A DNA stretch of 38,951 nt from Nitrososphaeria archaeon (GTDB lineage Archaea > Thermoproteota > Nitrososphaeria > Geothermarchaeales > JDFR-13), in the NCBI GenBank assembly GCA_027047855.1, contig JALTTZ010000005.1, positions 1 to 38,951 on the forward strand, written 5' to 3'. The number at the start of each line of letters is the position of its first letter. Positions within the stretch are counted from its first letter, which is position 1. The position numbers and the translations under genes are program-made. The notes under the pieces were generated by a model. That model worked only from the letters and a program-made list of their open reading frames with translations. It did no database searches and was not told where the DNA came from. Positions 17,316 to 25,526 of this stretch are shown piece by piece.

Positions 17316-17978
17316 CTACTCACCTCTAGATAACCAATAGAAGAAGCTATAAAGTATCAAGGCTGTAAATGCTACAGCTATAAACCAATATACAACCCAT
17401 GCGTCAAAACTTTCAGGCCATCTATCAATATTTGCCTCGAAGGACTGAGAAAATGAGTAGCTATTCTCGGGGCTGGGTGGCCACCCATTTGTATTAATCT
17501 CACTTAAGTACATCAACCAAGCAGTCAAAGCATCCTTCTCGTCATTAGAGAACTGCATAAAAGGCATATAGGTAGGCTTTCCTCCGAACTCTAAAACTTT
17601 TTCCCTAGTCTCAGGATACTTGTTATAATATTCCTCTAGGGACATTCCACTAGGCAAATATCTTCTAACAGCCCCCTCGGTAGGGAAATTAGCTGGATTA
17701 TCTAGGAAAGCCCTAACCCACGCTGGACCATGCTCCTCAAATACTTTAGTGAGATCCGGTGCAAAATATGCTCCATTTCCCACTATAGTATGACAACCCA
17801 TACAGTCATAATCCTGGGCTACCTTCCAACCATCGACAGCAGTTTTTCCTGCATAAACTATGGTAAGGGGATCGGGATTCCTAGGGGGAACGAAGGAAAT
17901 AACCGTCAAAATGATAATAAGGATAATCGAAGCTATAACCATATATTTCCCAATCTTCATCAACGGAATATCAGTCAT
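17316..17978 (-). CDS. norC: NorC-like membrane cytochrome c subunit
   Basis: N-terminal TM; DYDCMGCHTIVGNGAYFAPDLTKVFEEHG, YMPFMQFSNDEKDALTAWLMYLSEINTNGWPP; additional C-terminal TM WVVYWFIAVAFTALILYSFFYWL. Confidence 0.87.
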   Translation of the reverse strand: MTDIPLMKIGKYMVIASIILIIILTVISFVPPRNPDPLTIVYAGKTAVDGWKVAQDYDCMGCHTIVGNGAYFAPDLTKVFEEHGPAWVRAFLDNPANFPTEGAVRRYLPSGMSLEEYYNKYPETREKVLEFGGKPTYMPFMQFSNDEKDALTAWLMYLSEINTNGWPPSPENSYSFSQSFEANIDRWPESFDAWVVYWFIAVAFTALILYSFFYWLSRGE

Positions 17979-17979
17979 A

Positions 17980-18495
17980 TCACTTCCCCCTCCTAAGAAC
18001 AAAAACGTAAGCTAGCAAAGCTATAACTAAACCAGCGAGAGCCGCGGACGCAAACAGCAACTCATAAATAGGGGATGCTGGAGCCCCAACCTCCTCCCCC
18101 ACACCAACTTGCTCCGAAGCATATTGCAAAAGTGAAGCCAATGCAGAAGCCTCAGTATTAGTCAATGGAGAGGAAGCCCAAATCCCCTTCATCGTCGGCG
18201 TATCAGGATTCAATAAGTAACTCTCGAGCTTTACCTTGTCACTACCAAACGCAGTATACTCCCCTTTAACAAACACATTACTTAAATCGGGCCCTACACT
18301 TCCCCCCGAAACTTGAAGAGACCTTATAGAGTGGCAGGAGATGCAGGGTGGACCCCCATTCTCAAAGGATTGATCGCCCACGAAGTACGCTAAACCTGTC
18401 TCTACATCCTGGGGATACTGTGAGTAAACGGCTACAGCAGACACACTTAAAGCTAAACATATGAGCATAAACACAAAGAACATGTTCCTAGTCAT
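17980..18495 (-). CDS. Monoheme c-type cytochrome with signal peptide and C-terminal TM anchor
   Basis: Signal MTRNMFFVFMLICLALSVSAVAVYSQ, heme motif CISCH, C-terminal ELLFASAALAGLVIALLAYVFVLRRGK. Confidence 0.85.
   Translation of the reverse strand: MTRNMFFVFMLICLALSVSAVAVYSQYPQDVETGLAYFVGDQSFENGGPPCISCHSIRSLQVSGGSVGPDLSNVFVKGEYTAFGSDKVKLESYLLNPDTPTMKGIWASSPLTNTEASALASLLQYASEQVGVGEEVGAPASPIYELLFASAALAGLVIALLAYVFVLRRGK
18478..18487. promoter_or_regulatory. Perfect palindrome GAACATGTTC (copy 1, inside 5' end of cytochrome CDS)
   Basis: Exact 10-bp palindrome; identical to 18537-18546. Confidence 0.4.
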
Positions 18496-18536
18496 ACAAT
18501 CAATAAAACATCACGGTGAATACATATCGTTAATAC

Positions 18537-18546
18537 GAACATGTTC
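18537..18546. promoter_or_regulatory. Perfect palindrome GAACATGTTC (copy 2, between nor TATA and start)
   Basis: Lies just downstream of the minus-strand TATA-like GTTTATATC in the nor/regulator divergent region. Confidence 0.55.
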
Positions 18547-18599
18547 AGTAATGATATAAACTTCTATATATTTTTAACGCATAAAGAATAATATTTTGG

Positions 18600-19196
18600 A
18601 TGTACCGTATAATTCACCAACTCCCAAAAGGCTGTTGGGTAGGAGATTTGTCCCGAAAACATCCAAACCTAGAGATCAAAATAATGTCACTAATCAATTT
18701 CGACGGATTCTGCACCGCCCGAGCAGACATAAAAGAGTTAAATAGTGAACACATGAACTACATCAAGAACCACCCAAATGTATATAATGTAAAGACATAC
18801 TCTGAACAAGTATTTAGAAATACCGTTAAAGTCTTATGTAGCTGCCCCTTAACTAGAATATTCGTCAAAACTGGTGCGATACCAACAACACCCGTTGACA
18901 TCTCCTGCGGATACGCAGAATGGGAAGCTCCTCTAGAGGATGACCTCGAAATTATTGAACTAATGAAACAATTAAGAAAGGAAGGGCTAACAGCTATGAT
19001 AAGGAAGATGAAAAGAATGGATTTAACCAAGAGACAAAGGGAAATCTTAATCAAAGCGATCGAAGAAGGATATTATGAATATCCAAGAAAGATAACTTTA
19101 AGCGAGCTGGCTAAAAAACTAAATATGTCCAAGGGAGCATTATCAGATATACTCAAAAGAATAGAGAGTAAGCTAATCAAAGCATACTTCCCATAA
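18600..19196 (+). CDS. Archaeal HTH-10 (bacterioopsin activator-like) transcriptional regulator
   Basis: C-terminal LTKRQREILIKAIEEGYYEYPRKITLSELAKKLNMSKGALSDILKRIESKLI; divergent from the nor cluster. Confidence 0.85.
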   Translation: MYRIIHQLPKGCWVGDLSRKHPNLEIKIMSLINFDGFCTARADIKELNSEHMNYIKNHPNVYNVKTYSEQVFRNTVKVLCSCPLTRIFVKTGAIPTTPVDISCGYAEWEAPLEDDLEIIELMKQLRKEGLTAMIRKMKRMDLTKRQREILIKAIEEGYYEYPRKITLSELAKKLNMSKGALSDILKRIESKLIKAYFP

Positions 19197-19216
19197 ATAA
19201 AAAAGAAAGAAAGAGA

Positions 19217-19396
19217 TTAAGCAGGAGTATAGTAACATCTTTTAGGAGAAATCAGTTTCCCTTCCTTCTTCAACTTACTGATAGCTTTCTGAACCTCCTT
19301 CTTGTCAAGCCCTGTCATCTTGGCAACATCGCCGGGTCGCAGAGGTTTCCCTGCTGACTTAAAGGCCTCAAGAACTTTATCCTCGATAGAACTCAT
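19217..19396 (-). CDS. 59-aa winged-HTH-like protein (not in the supplied ORF track)
   Basis: Hand translation: MSSIEDKVLEAFKSAGKPLRPGDVAKMTGLDKKEVQKAISKLKKEGKLISPKRCYYTPA*; preceded by GAGGTG-like SD. Confidence 0.8.
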   Translation of the reverse strand: MSSIEDKVLEAFKSAGKPLRPGDVAKMTGLDKKEVQKAISKLKKEGKLISPKRCYYTPA

Positions 19397-19459
19397 AAAG
19401 ACACCTCTCTTAAAATTATTGCTATATCCTCCCCCTCCTTATAATCCTTTCTATCGAGC

Positions 19460-19978
19460 CTATTTGAGAGGTCCCAGCCAAGGAACCAATTTCTTATAAT
19501 TCAATTCACGATTCTTACGATTCCAGTGCTCCAAGAACCAGCTCGGGACCCGCATATCATTGACATGGTCGTAGTAGTCATATGGCTTTATGTCAAGAAC
19601 AGGCGAATCGGTCCATGCATCAAGACCCCTGACACGAACAATATTATTTTCCACATCAATCAACTCAACAACGGTCAAGCCTATAGCATTGGGTCTATTA
19701 GGTGATCTTGTCGCAAATATCCCTACTAGGGGGGCAGAGGGATCCCCATGGGGATGGCCCACTAACTTAACTTCCCTTTGTCTATCTATAACCCATATGA
19801 TATAAATATGAGAGAAATTCTCTAATCCCTTCAGGCCAACCTTGAACTTATCATACACAAATATCTCAGATACAAATTGAAAACGGCTCACTATGCCACT
19901 AGACTTGTCTTTAGGCAATCCCTTCATTACATAGCCTATGGGTTCAAAACAAAAGCTTTTCTTCAAACTACTCACCAC
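19460..19978 (-). CDS. trmO: tRNA (N6-threonylcarbamoyladenosine37-N6)-methyltransferase TrmO/TsaA-like
   Basis: FEPIGYVMKGLPKDKSSG, LKGLENFSHIYIIWVID, GIFATRSPNRPNAIGLTVVELIDVENNIVRVRGLDAWTDSPVLDIKPY. Confidence 0.92.
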   Translation of the reverse strand: MVSSLKKSFCFEPIGYVMKGLPKDKSSGIVSRFQFVSEIFVYDKFKVGLKGLENFSHIYIIWVIDRQREVKLVGHPHGDPSAPLVGIFATRSPNRPNAIGLTVVELIDVENNIVRVRGLDAWTDSPVLDIKPYDYYDHVNDMRVPSWFLEHWNRKNRELNYKKLVPWLGPLK

Positions 19979-20001
19979 AAGAATGGTATAGAGACGAAAA
20001 C

Positions 20002-20103
20002 ATACTTAATTAGAATTACTTCGATAACTAAATATTTGTTGATACATAATGGAAGCCAGATACTTAATTATACTTTCAAATAATAGATACTTGCCGATAC
20101 ATA
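20002..20103. repeat. Imperfect tandem duplication (about 45 bp copies, period about 55-58 bp) upstream of the DUF309-like gene
   Basis: ATACTTAATTA...TTGTTGATACATA (20002-20048) and ATACTTAATTA...TTGCCGATACATA (20060-20103). Confidence 0.6.
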
Positions 20104-20114
20104 GAAGAAAAATA

Positions 20115-20597
20115 ATGGAACTAATCAGAGTGATAACGGGAGTTAGGGGACGATTAAACATAAGGATAAGCAGAAGGCACATAGAGATAGATATAGAGAC
20201 AAGGGATATAGAAAAAACTATCGAGGAATTAATGAAAGCAGGTTACCACGTGTTGGAATATTCTCCCATTCCCCTACCCCAGCCGAGGCGGGACCCTAGC
20301 TACTTATGTAAATTATTGGAGGAGGAAAGATATTGGGAAGCACATGAAATACTATAGGGCGTTTGGAGAGAAAAGAGGGAGGAGGACCTCAGATGGCTCA
20401 TAATGCTCCTAGTATCCCAAATAAAAATACAAATGGCACAGAATGACGTAGCAATTAACATATTAAGAAGATTACTCTCAAACCCCCCGAATAAGAAAAG
20501 AATATACTATGGAACAATAAGCACAGAATGCTTGATAAATAGAATGGAAAAAAGCATTTACCCACGAGATCTAGATATGTGCTGTATCAAGACATAG
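20115..20597 (+). pseudogene. DUF309-like protein interrupted by in-frame TAG at 20355-20357
   Basis: Same frame reads ...LLEEERYWEAHEIL*GVWREKREEDLRWLIMLLVSQIKIQMAQNDVAINILRRLL..., which is the DUF309 'WEAHEhLEthW' signature with a stop at the Glu position. Confidence 0.7.
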
Positions 20598-21044
20598 CTA
20601 TGGAGGAACGTACATAACGATATAATATTTGCCCGACTCGTCCCGCTCCAAACCCAGCAAATAAGAGTATCTGAATTTAACAACCTCGGTATCCACTCTA
20701 AGCAGCATGGTTAATAACCTACTAAGAAAAGGTAAGTGTCCCACTATCATAACCTCATATTCCAGCTCAATCAATTCATTATATGTAGGCATTGGGTCAT
20801 CAAGTGGATTAAGACCAGGCCGCTCAACAAGTTTATTGCAACCGATATGTCTCGCTAAAATTTCTGCAGTCATCTTGGCCCTGGCCTTCCCACTATGCCA
20901 AATCTCCCTAACCTTAACCCCTAGCTCCACCGCCTTCCTAGCCACCGCTTCCGTCTCCTTTATACCCTCCCCAGTGAGTCTACGCTCAGGGTCAACCTCC
21001 TTTGGATAAGCCTTACCATGCTGAACCAAGTAAAGCATCGGCAT
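20598..21044 (-). CDS. SixA-like phosphohistidine phosphatase (histidine phosphatase superfamily)
   Basis: MPMLYLVQHGKAYPKEVDPERRLTGEGIKETEAVA, IWHSGKARAKMTAEIL, MIVGHLPFLSRL. Start trimmed to 21044 (or 21038). Confidence 0.85.
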   Translation of the reverse strand: MPMLYLVQHGKAYPKEVDPERRLTGEGIKETEAVARKAVELGVKVREIWHSGKARAKMTAEILARHIGCNKLVERPGLNPLDDPMPTYNELIELEYEVMIVGHLPFLSRLLTMLLRVDTEVVKFRYSYLLGLERDESGKYYIVMYVPP

Positions 21045-21135
21045 AATGATAATAATAAATATCATCAAACAAAAAAATTTTATAAAGTGGGACGATAGCT
21101 ACGTGAACTAGCCAAAACTAGGTAGTGATCAAAAT

Positions 21136-21972
21136 ATGCACATAAGAAATGTTAGAGAAGAGGACAAGGAATACATTTTCAGTTGGCTCAAAAACATATG
21201 GAGCGGCAGAGACTATATTCCCCATATATGGGAGAGATGGATTCGAGAGGGGGAGTTTCTAGCAATATGCAACAACAGAGATAAACCCATAGCTATATGG
21301 CATATAAGATGGTTACCCAATGGAATTGCATGGTTTGAGGGCATGAGGGTAAAACCAGAATACCAAGGAAAGGGTCTGGCGAAAATTGCTAACAAGCACT
21401 CAATAGAATTAGCAAAAAAGAAAGGATACAAACTTGCCATGCTAATTACAATGATAGATAACATACCAGCACAAAAAAGCTTGGAAAAATTTGGTTTCAA
21501 AAGAGTAGCCGCATACACTATGACTAAAATTAAAAACGAAGTTACTGAACATGATGATTATTCCGTAGAAACACTTACATGGCAGAAATTTAAGGAAATA
21601 GCAGTGGGCATTGAAATTAATAACTACATAATGGCATCCAAAGACAGCCCTTGGATATTTTTGCCAATAGATGAAAGTCGATTCAATGAAATACCACCCA
21701 AAAAGAGAATATCAGTAAATAATAATGCAGTTGCGATAATCGGGAATACAATAAAAATAGGTAAAGAGAAATATACCTACGTAAGGTATTTAGACGCAAG
21801 AAACGACTCCAGTTTACACAATATTATTACTATTATATCTAAAAACAAAACAGAACATACTGATGGTATCTTCATATATTTGCCCAATTATGACCAATTA
21901 ATTAGAATAGCCTCAGGAATTTTGAAGATAGATATTAAAGAAACATTCCTCGTATACTCAATCATAATATAA
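21136..21972 (+). CDS. GNAT-family N-acetyltransferase with C-terminal extension
   Basis: MRVKPEYQGKGLAKIANKHSIELAKKKGYK, IPAQKSLEKFGFKRV (acetyl-CoA binding motif). Confidence 0.85.
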   Translation: MHIRNVREEDKEYIFSWLKNIWSGRDYIPHIWERWIREGEFLAICNNRDKPIAIWHIRWLPNGIAWFEGMRVKPEYQGKGLAKIANKHSIELAKKKGYKLAMLITMIDNIPAQKSLEKFGFKRVAAYTMTKIKNEVTEHDDYSVETLTWQKFKEIAVGIEINNYIMASKDSPWIFLPIDESRFNEIPPKKRISVNNNAVAIIGNTIKIGKEKYTYVRYLDARNDSSLHNIITIISKNKTEHTDGIFIYLPNYDQLIRIASGILKIDIKETFLVYSIII

Positions 21973-22084
21973 AACGTAAGTATTATACCTCTCTATCGAC
22001 ACAAGCCATTATAGAAAATATCTAAATATATATCTTTATAGTAAACCTTCAATTAATTTATTGTATCGCAGTGGTGACCTACCT

Positions 22085-24859
22085 ATGCAGACTAATGAGA
22101 AAATAGTAGAATATATCGAGACCCACCATGGGAAATATAAGATATATAGTTTACCGAAACTCGAGGAACTCGGATACACAAAACTCGATAGACTGCCCTA
22201 TACCATAAGAATATTCCTCGAGAACATAGCGAGAAATATCGATGGATATAGTATAAAAGAAGAGGATTTAAAAAACGTTGGTGACTGGATAAATAAGCGA
22301 GGGAAAGTCACGATTCCCTACAAACCATACCGAGTAGTTATGCAAGACTACACCGGCGTACCGCTGGTTGTTGACCTAGCGGCAATGAGAGATCTAGCCA
22401 ATAAATTTGGGGTAGACCCAAAGATCGTCGATGCGAAGATACGTGGAGATTTAATCATAGACCATAGCATACGGGTCGATTACTATGGAGTATCTTACGC
22501 AGTGTATAGAAACATGGATTTAGAGTTCAAGAGATTCAGGGAGAGATATAGACTGCTGAAGTGGGCTCAAAATGCGTTTAAGAACCTCAGGATAATACCA
22601 CCAGGTAAGGGTATTATACATCAGGTGAATATCGAGTATCTAGCAAAGGTAGTGGTAGATAAGAAGATTGATGGAGAGTACGTCGCTTTCCCTGATACCC
22701 TGATAGGAACAGACAGCCACACAACCATGGTTAATGGTATTGGTGTATTAGGTTGGGGAGTTGGGGGTATTGAGGCTGAGGCTGTATTACTCGGCGAACC
22801 ATACTATATAACATTGCCAGATGTGATAGGTGTAAAGTTAATTGGAGAACCCAAGGAAGGAGTAACATCTACAGACATCGTTTTAGCTCTCACCGAGTTC
22901 TTGAGGAAGAAGGCAGGTATAGACACAGTTGGTAAACTAGTGGAGTATTATGGACCAGGCCTCAAATATCTAAGCGGATTCGACAGGGTAACTATTGCGA
23001 ATATGGCCCCTGAATATGGCGCAACTACAGGTTTCTTCCCCGTAGACCAAATAACCCTAGACTACCTTAGAATAACCGGAAGAGACGAAGCAACAATCGA
23101 ACTAGTAGAGAAATATTGCAAAACACAACACCTATTTTATGATGAGGATAATGAACCGGAATACACATACAAACTTACATTCGACCTAAGTACAGTCGAA
23201 CCCGGTATAGCTGGACCTTCCAATCCGGAGGATAGAATTCCTCTTAGTAACATAAAGAAAAGGGCTACACAACTGATACATGAATTTATGGGCCTACCAA
23301 CGCATACTGCTGTTGAAGGCAGAGACAGAGCAGAAGAAGAATTTGTTCATGGACACGAAGTTAGTGGGCACCACGAATACCCAAAAATTGAGATAGACTT
23401 AGATGGAGTAAAAGGAGTATTGACACATGGCTCAGTCATAATAGCAGCAATCACAAGCTGCACAAATACATCAAATCCATATTTATTGATTGGTGCAGGA
23501 TTATTAGCCAAGAGAGCAGTCGAATATGGTTTAAGGGTGAAGCCTTTGGTTAAAACCAGCCTAGCTCCAGGTAGCCGTGCTGTAACCGAATACCTAAAAC
23601 GATCGGGTCTCACGCCATATTTAGAAGCACTGGGCTTCCATATCGTCGGATATGGATGTACTACTTGCATAGGAAATAGCGGTCCACTCCACCCTAAGGT
23701 CGAGAAAGCCATAAGAAGTTATAACCTATACGCTGTTAGCGTATTAAGTGGTAATAGAAACTTCTCAGGCAGGATACATCCATTATCCAGGGGTAACTTC
23801 CTAGCATCCCCCTTAATGGTTGTTGCATATGCAATCAAAGGAACAATAGATTGGGATCCATATAACGAACCTATAGGATACACCCCAACAGGAGAACCAG
23901 TATTCCTAAAAGATATATGGCCTTCAATAGAGGAAATAAATGAGTACGTAAGCAAGTTTGTTAGTTCGGATACATACAGAAAAATATACAGCAACATATT
24001 TGAGGGGACCGAAGAGTGGAAGAAACTTGAGGCGCCCACCGGCTTATTATACAAATGGGACGAGAGATCCACATTCATAAGAAGTCCACCATTCTTCGAG
24101 GGATTTGATCTAGATATACCAAAACCAAAGGACATTAAGGGAGCGAGGGTCCTGCTACTTTTAGGAGACAGAGTAACCACTGACCACATAAGCCCGGCAG
24201 GAGTCATCCAAGAGAATACACCCGCAGCAAAATACCTATCGAAGCTGGGAGTAAAACCCCAGGAATATCTAACATACGGAAGTAGGAGAGGAAACCACGA
24301 AGTTATGATGCGTGGAACCTTCGCCAATCCTAGAATAAAGAACCTCCTAGTCGATAGAGAAGGTGGATACACAATATACTGGCCAGAGAATAAGGTAACC
24401 ACCGTCTTCGACGCAGCTATGAAATATATGGAAGAAAATATAGACACAATAGTAATTGCGGGCAGAGCATATGGAACAGGAAGTAGCAGAGACTGGGCGG
24501 CTAAAGGACCGTACCTATTAGGGGTAAAGGCAGTGATAGCCAAGAGTTTCGAAAGAATACACCGAAGCAACCTAATAGGCATGGGTATATTACCTCTACA
24601 ATTCAAAGAGGGTGAAGACGCCCAGACACTAGGTCTCAAAGGCGACGAAATATATGACATAATCGGAATAGAGGAAGGTCTATATCCAGGAAAGACACTA
24701 AAGGTAATAGCACACAGACCAGATGGAACAACAATAAAATTCGAAGTGATAGCTAGACTGGACAATGAAGTAGAGGTAGACTATTATCTTAACGGCGGAA
24801 TCCTACGATACGTAATGAGAAAATTAATAAAACAAGCTAAGACAAACCCTAACAATTAA
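22085..24859 (+). CDS. acnA: Aconitate hydratase (AcnA type)
   Basis: VIAAITSCTNTSNPYLLIGAGLLAKRAVEYGL, GYGCTTCIGNSGPL, LLGDRVTTDHISPAG, AGRAYGTGSSRDWAAKGP. ATG at 22085. Confidence 0.95.
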   Translation: MQTNEKIVEYIETHHGKYKIYSLPKLEELGYTKLDRLPYTIRIFLENIARNIDGYSIKEEDLKNVGDWINKRGKVTIPYKPYRVVMQDYTGVPLVVDLAAMRDLANKFGVDPKIVDAKIRGDLIIDHSIRVDYYGVSYAVYRNMDLEFKRFRERYRLLKWAQNAFKNLRIIPPGKGIIHQVNIEYLAKVVVDKKIDGEYVAFPDTLIGTDSHTTMVNGIGVLGWGVGGIEAEAVLLGEPYYITLPDVIGVKLIGEPKEGVTSTDIVLALTEFLRKKAGIDTVGKLVEYYGPGLKYLSGFDRVTIANMAPEYGATTGFFPVDQITLDYLRITGRDEATIELVEKYCKTQHLFYDEDNEPEYTYKLTFDLSTVEPGIAGPSNPEDRIPLSNIKKRATQLIHEFMGLPTHTAVEGRDRAEEEFVHGHEVSGHHEYPKIEIDLDGVKGVLTHGSVIIAAITSCTNTSNPYLLIGAGLLAKRAVEYGLRVKPLVKTSLAPGSRAVTEYLKRSGLTPYLEALGFHIVGYGCTTCIGNSGPLHPKVEKAIRSYNLYAVSVLSGNRNFSGRIHPLSRGNFLASPLMVVAYAIKGTIDWDPYNEPIGYTPTGEPVFLKDIWPSIEEINEYVSKFVSSDTYRKIYSNIFEGTEEWKKLEAPTGLLYKWDERSTFIRSPPFFEGFDLDIPKPKDIKGARVLLLLGDRVTTDHISPAGVIQENTPAAKYLSKLGVKPQEYLTYGSRRGNHEVMMRGTFANPRIKNLLVDREGGYTIYWPENKVTTVFDAAMKYMEENIDTIVIAGRAYGTGSSRDWAAKGPYLLGVKAVIAKSFERIHRSNLIGMGILPLQFKEGEDAQTLGLKGDEIYDIIGIEEGLYPGKTLKVIAHRPDGTTIKFEVIARLDNEVEVDYYLNGGILRYVMRKLIKQAKTNPNN

Positions 24860-24887
24860 AAACACTTTATATTATTCAAACATATTA

Positions 24888-24948
24888 TAGGGGATGATTA
24901 TTCCTTTAAGTGCTGAAGCATGATGAATGACACCAAAGATGACCCTAA
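24888..24948 (+). ncRNA. C/D-box sRNA (2'-O-methylation guide)
   Basis: C ATGATTA (24894-24900), 12 nt, D' CTGA (24913-24916), AGC, C' ATGATGA (24920-24926), 12 nt, D ATGA (24939-24942); flanking GGG/CCC terminal stem. D' guide is complementary to the conserved 16S segment ACUUAAAGGAAU. Confidence 0.75.
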
Positions 24949-25004
24949 CATAAACAAAGAAGAATACAATACTCAAGAAAAAGAAGGGGAGATTAGAATC
25001 TAAT

Positions 25005-25418
25005 TTACTCAGAAAAAGACGCCTCAACAGCCTCGTAGAAAACTCTCGATATGTCTCTAGAGGAGACTATGCCAACCAACTTACCTTCATCATCCACGAT
25101 AGGTATATGCCTGAAACCCCTCTCACTCATAATCAAAGCGGCCTTACTCAAAGGATCATCCGGTTTCAAGGAAACTGGATCCCTCGTCATCACATCTCCA
25201 ATGGCAGTATATACTGGTTTATCCTCAGCCACCATTTTCATAAGATCACGCTCAGTAAAAATGCCCACTAATTTGTCATTCTCGACGATAAGTATACTAC
25301 CCACGTTCTTCTTAACCATCTGCTTAACTGCTTCCTTAACCGTGGTATCAGGCGTTGTATAAACTAACCTTCCCTTAGGTACCATAACTTCCTTTATCTT
25401 CTTCCCTATATAGCTCAT
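25005..25418 (-). CDS. CBS-domain pair protein
   Basis: TTPDTTVKEAVKQMVKKNVGSILIVENDKLVGIFTERDLMK and DPLSKAALIMSERGFRHIPIVDDEGKLVGIVSSRDI. Confidence 0.93.
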   Translation of the reverse strand: MSYIGKKIKEVMVPKGRLVYTTPDTTVKEAVKQMVKKNVGSILIVENDKLVGIFTERDLMKMVAEDKPVYTAIGDVMTRDPVSLKPDDPLSKAALIMSERGFRHIPIVDDEGKLVGIVSSRDISRVFYEAVEASFSE

Positions 25419-25526
25419 ACTAAAATTATTATAAATGCAAAGCAGTATATATAACGTGCTATATTTAGAACTATAAGTAAGTATAATTTAGTATTTACAT
25501 AAATAAAAATTGGAGAGCTTATGAAC

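Noticed and set aside
20355-20357. Genome-wide TAG recoding (pyrrolysine) as explanation of the in-frame TAG codons
   Set aside because: Several well-supported genes end normally at TAG (livM, norC, the crotonase gene and the 68-aa ORF), so broad recoding is unlikely; local suppression remains untested.
23719-24765. 348-aa minus-strand ORF antisense to aconitase
   Set aside because: Plus strand encodes unmistakable aconitase motifs here; the antisense ORF is Ser/Pro-rich with no recognisable motif, typical of a mirror-frame artefact.
24992-25004. ATTAGAATCTAAT palindrome just downstream of the CBS gene stop, considered as an operator
   Set aside because: Located at the 3' end of the CBS gene; simpler as a chance AT-rich palindrome or part of a terminator, and seen only once.
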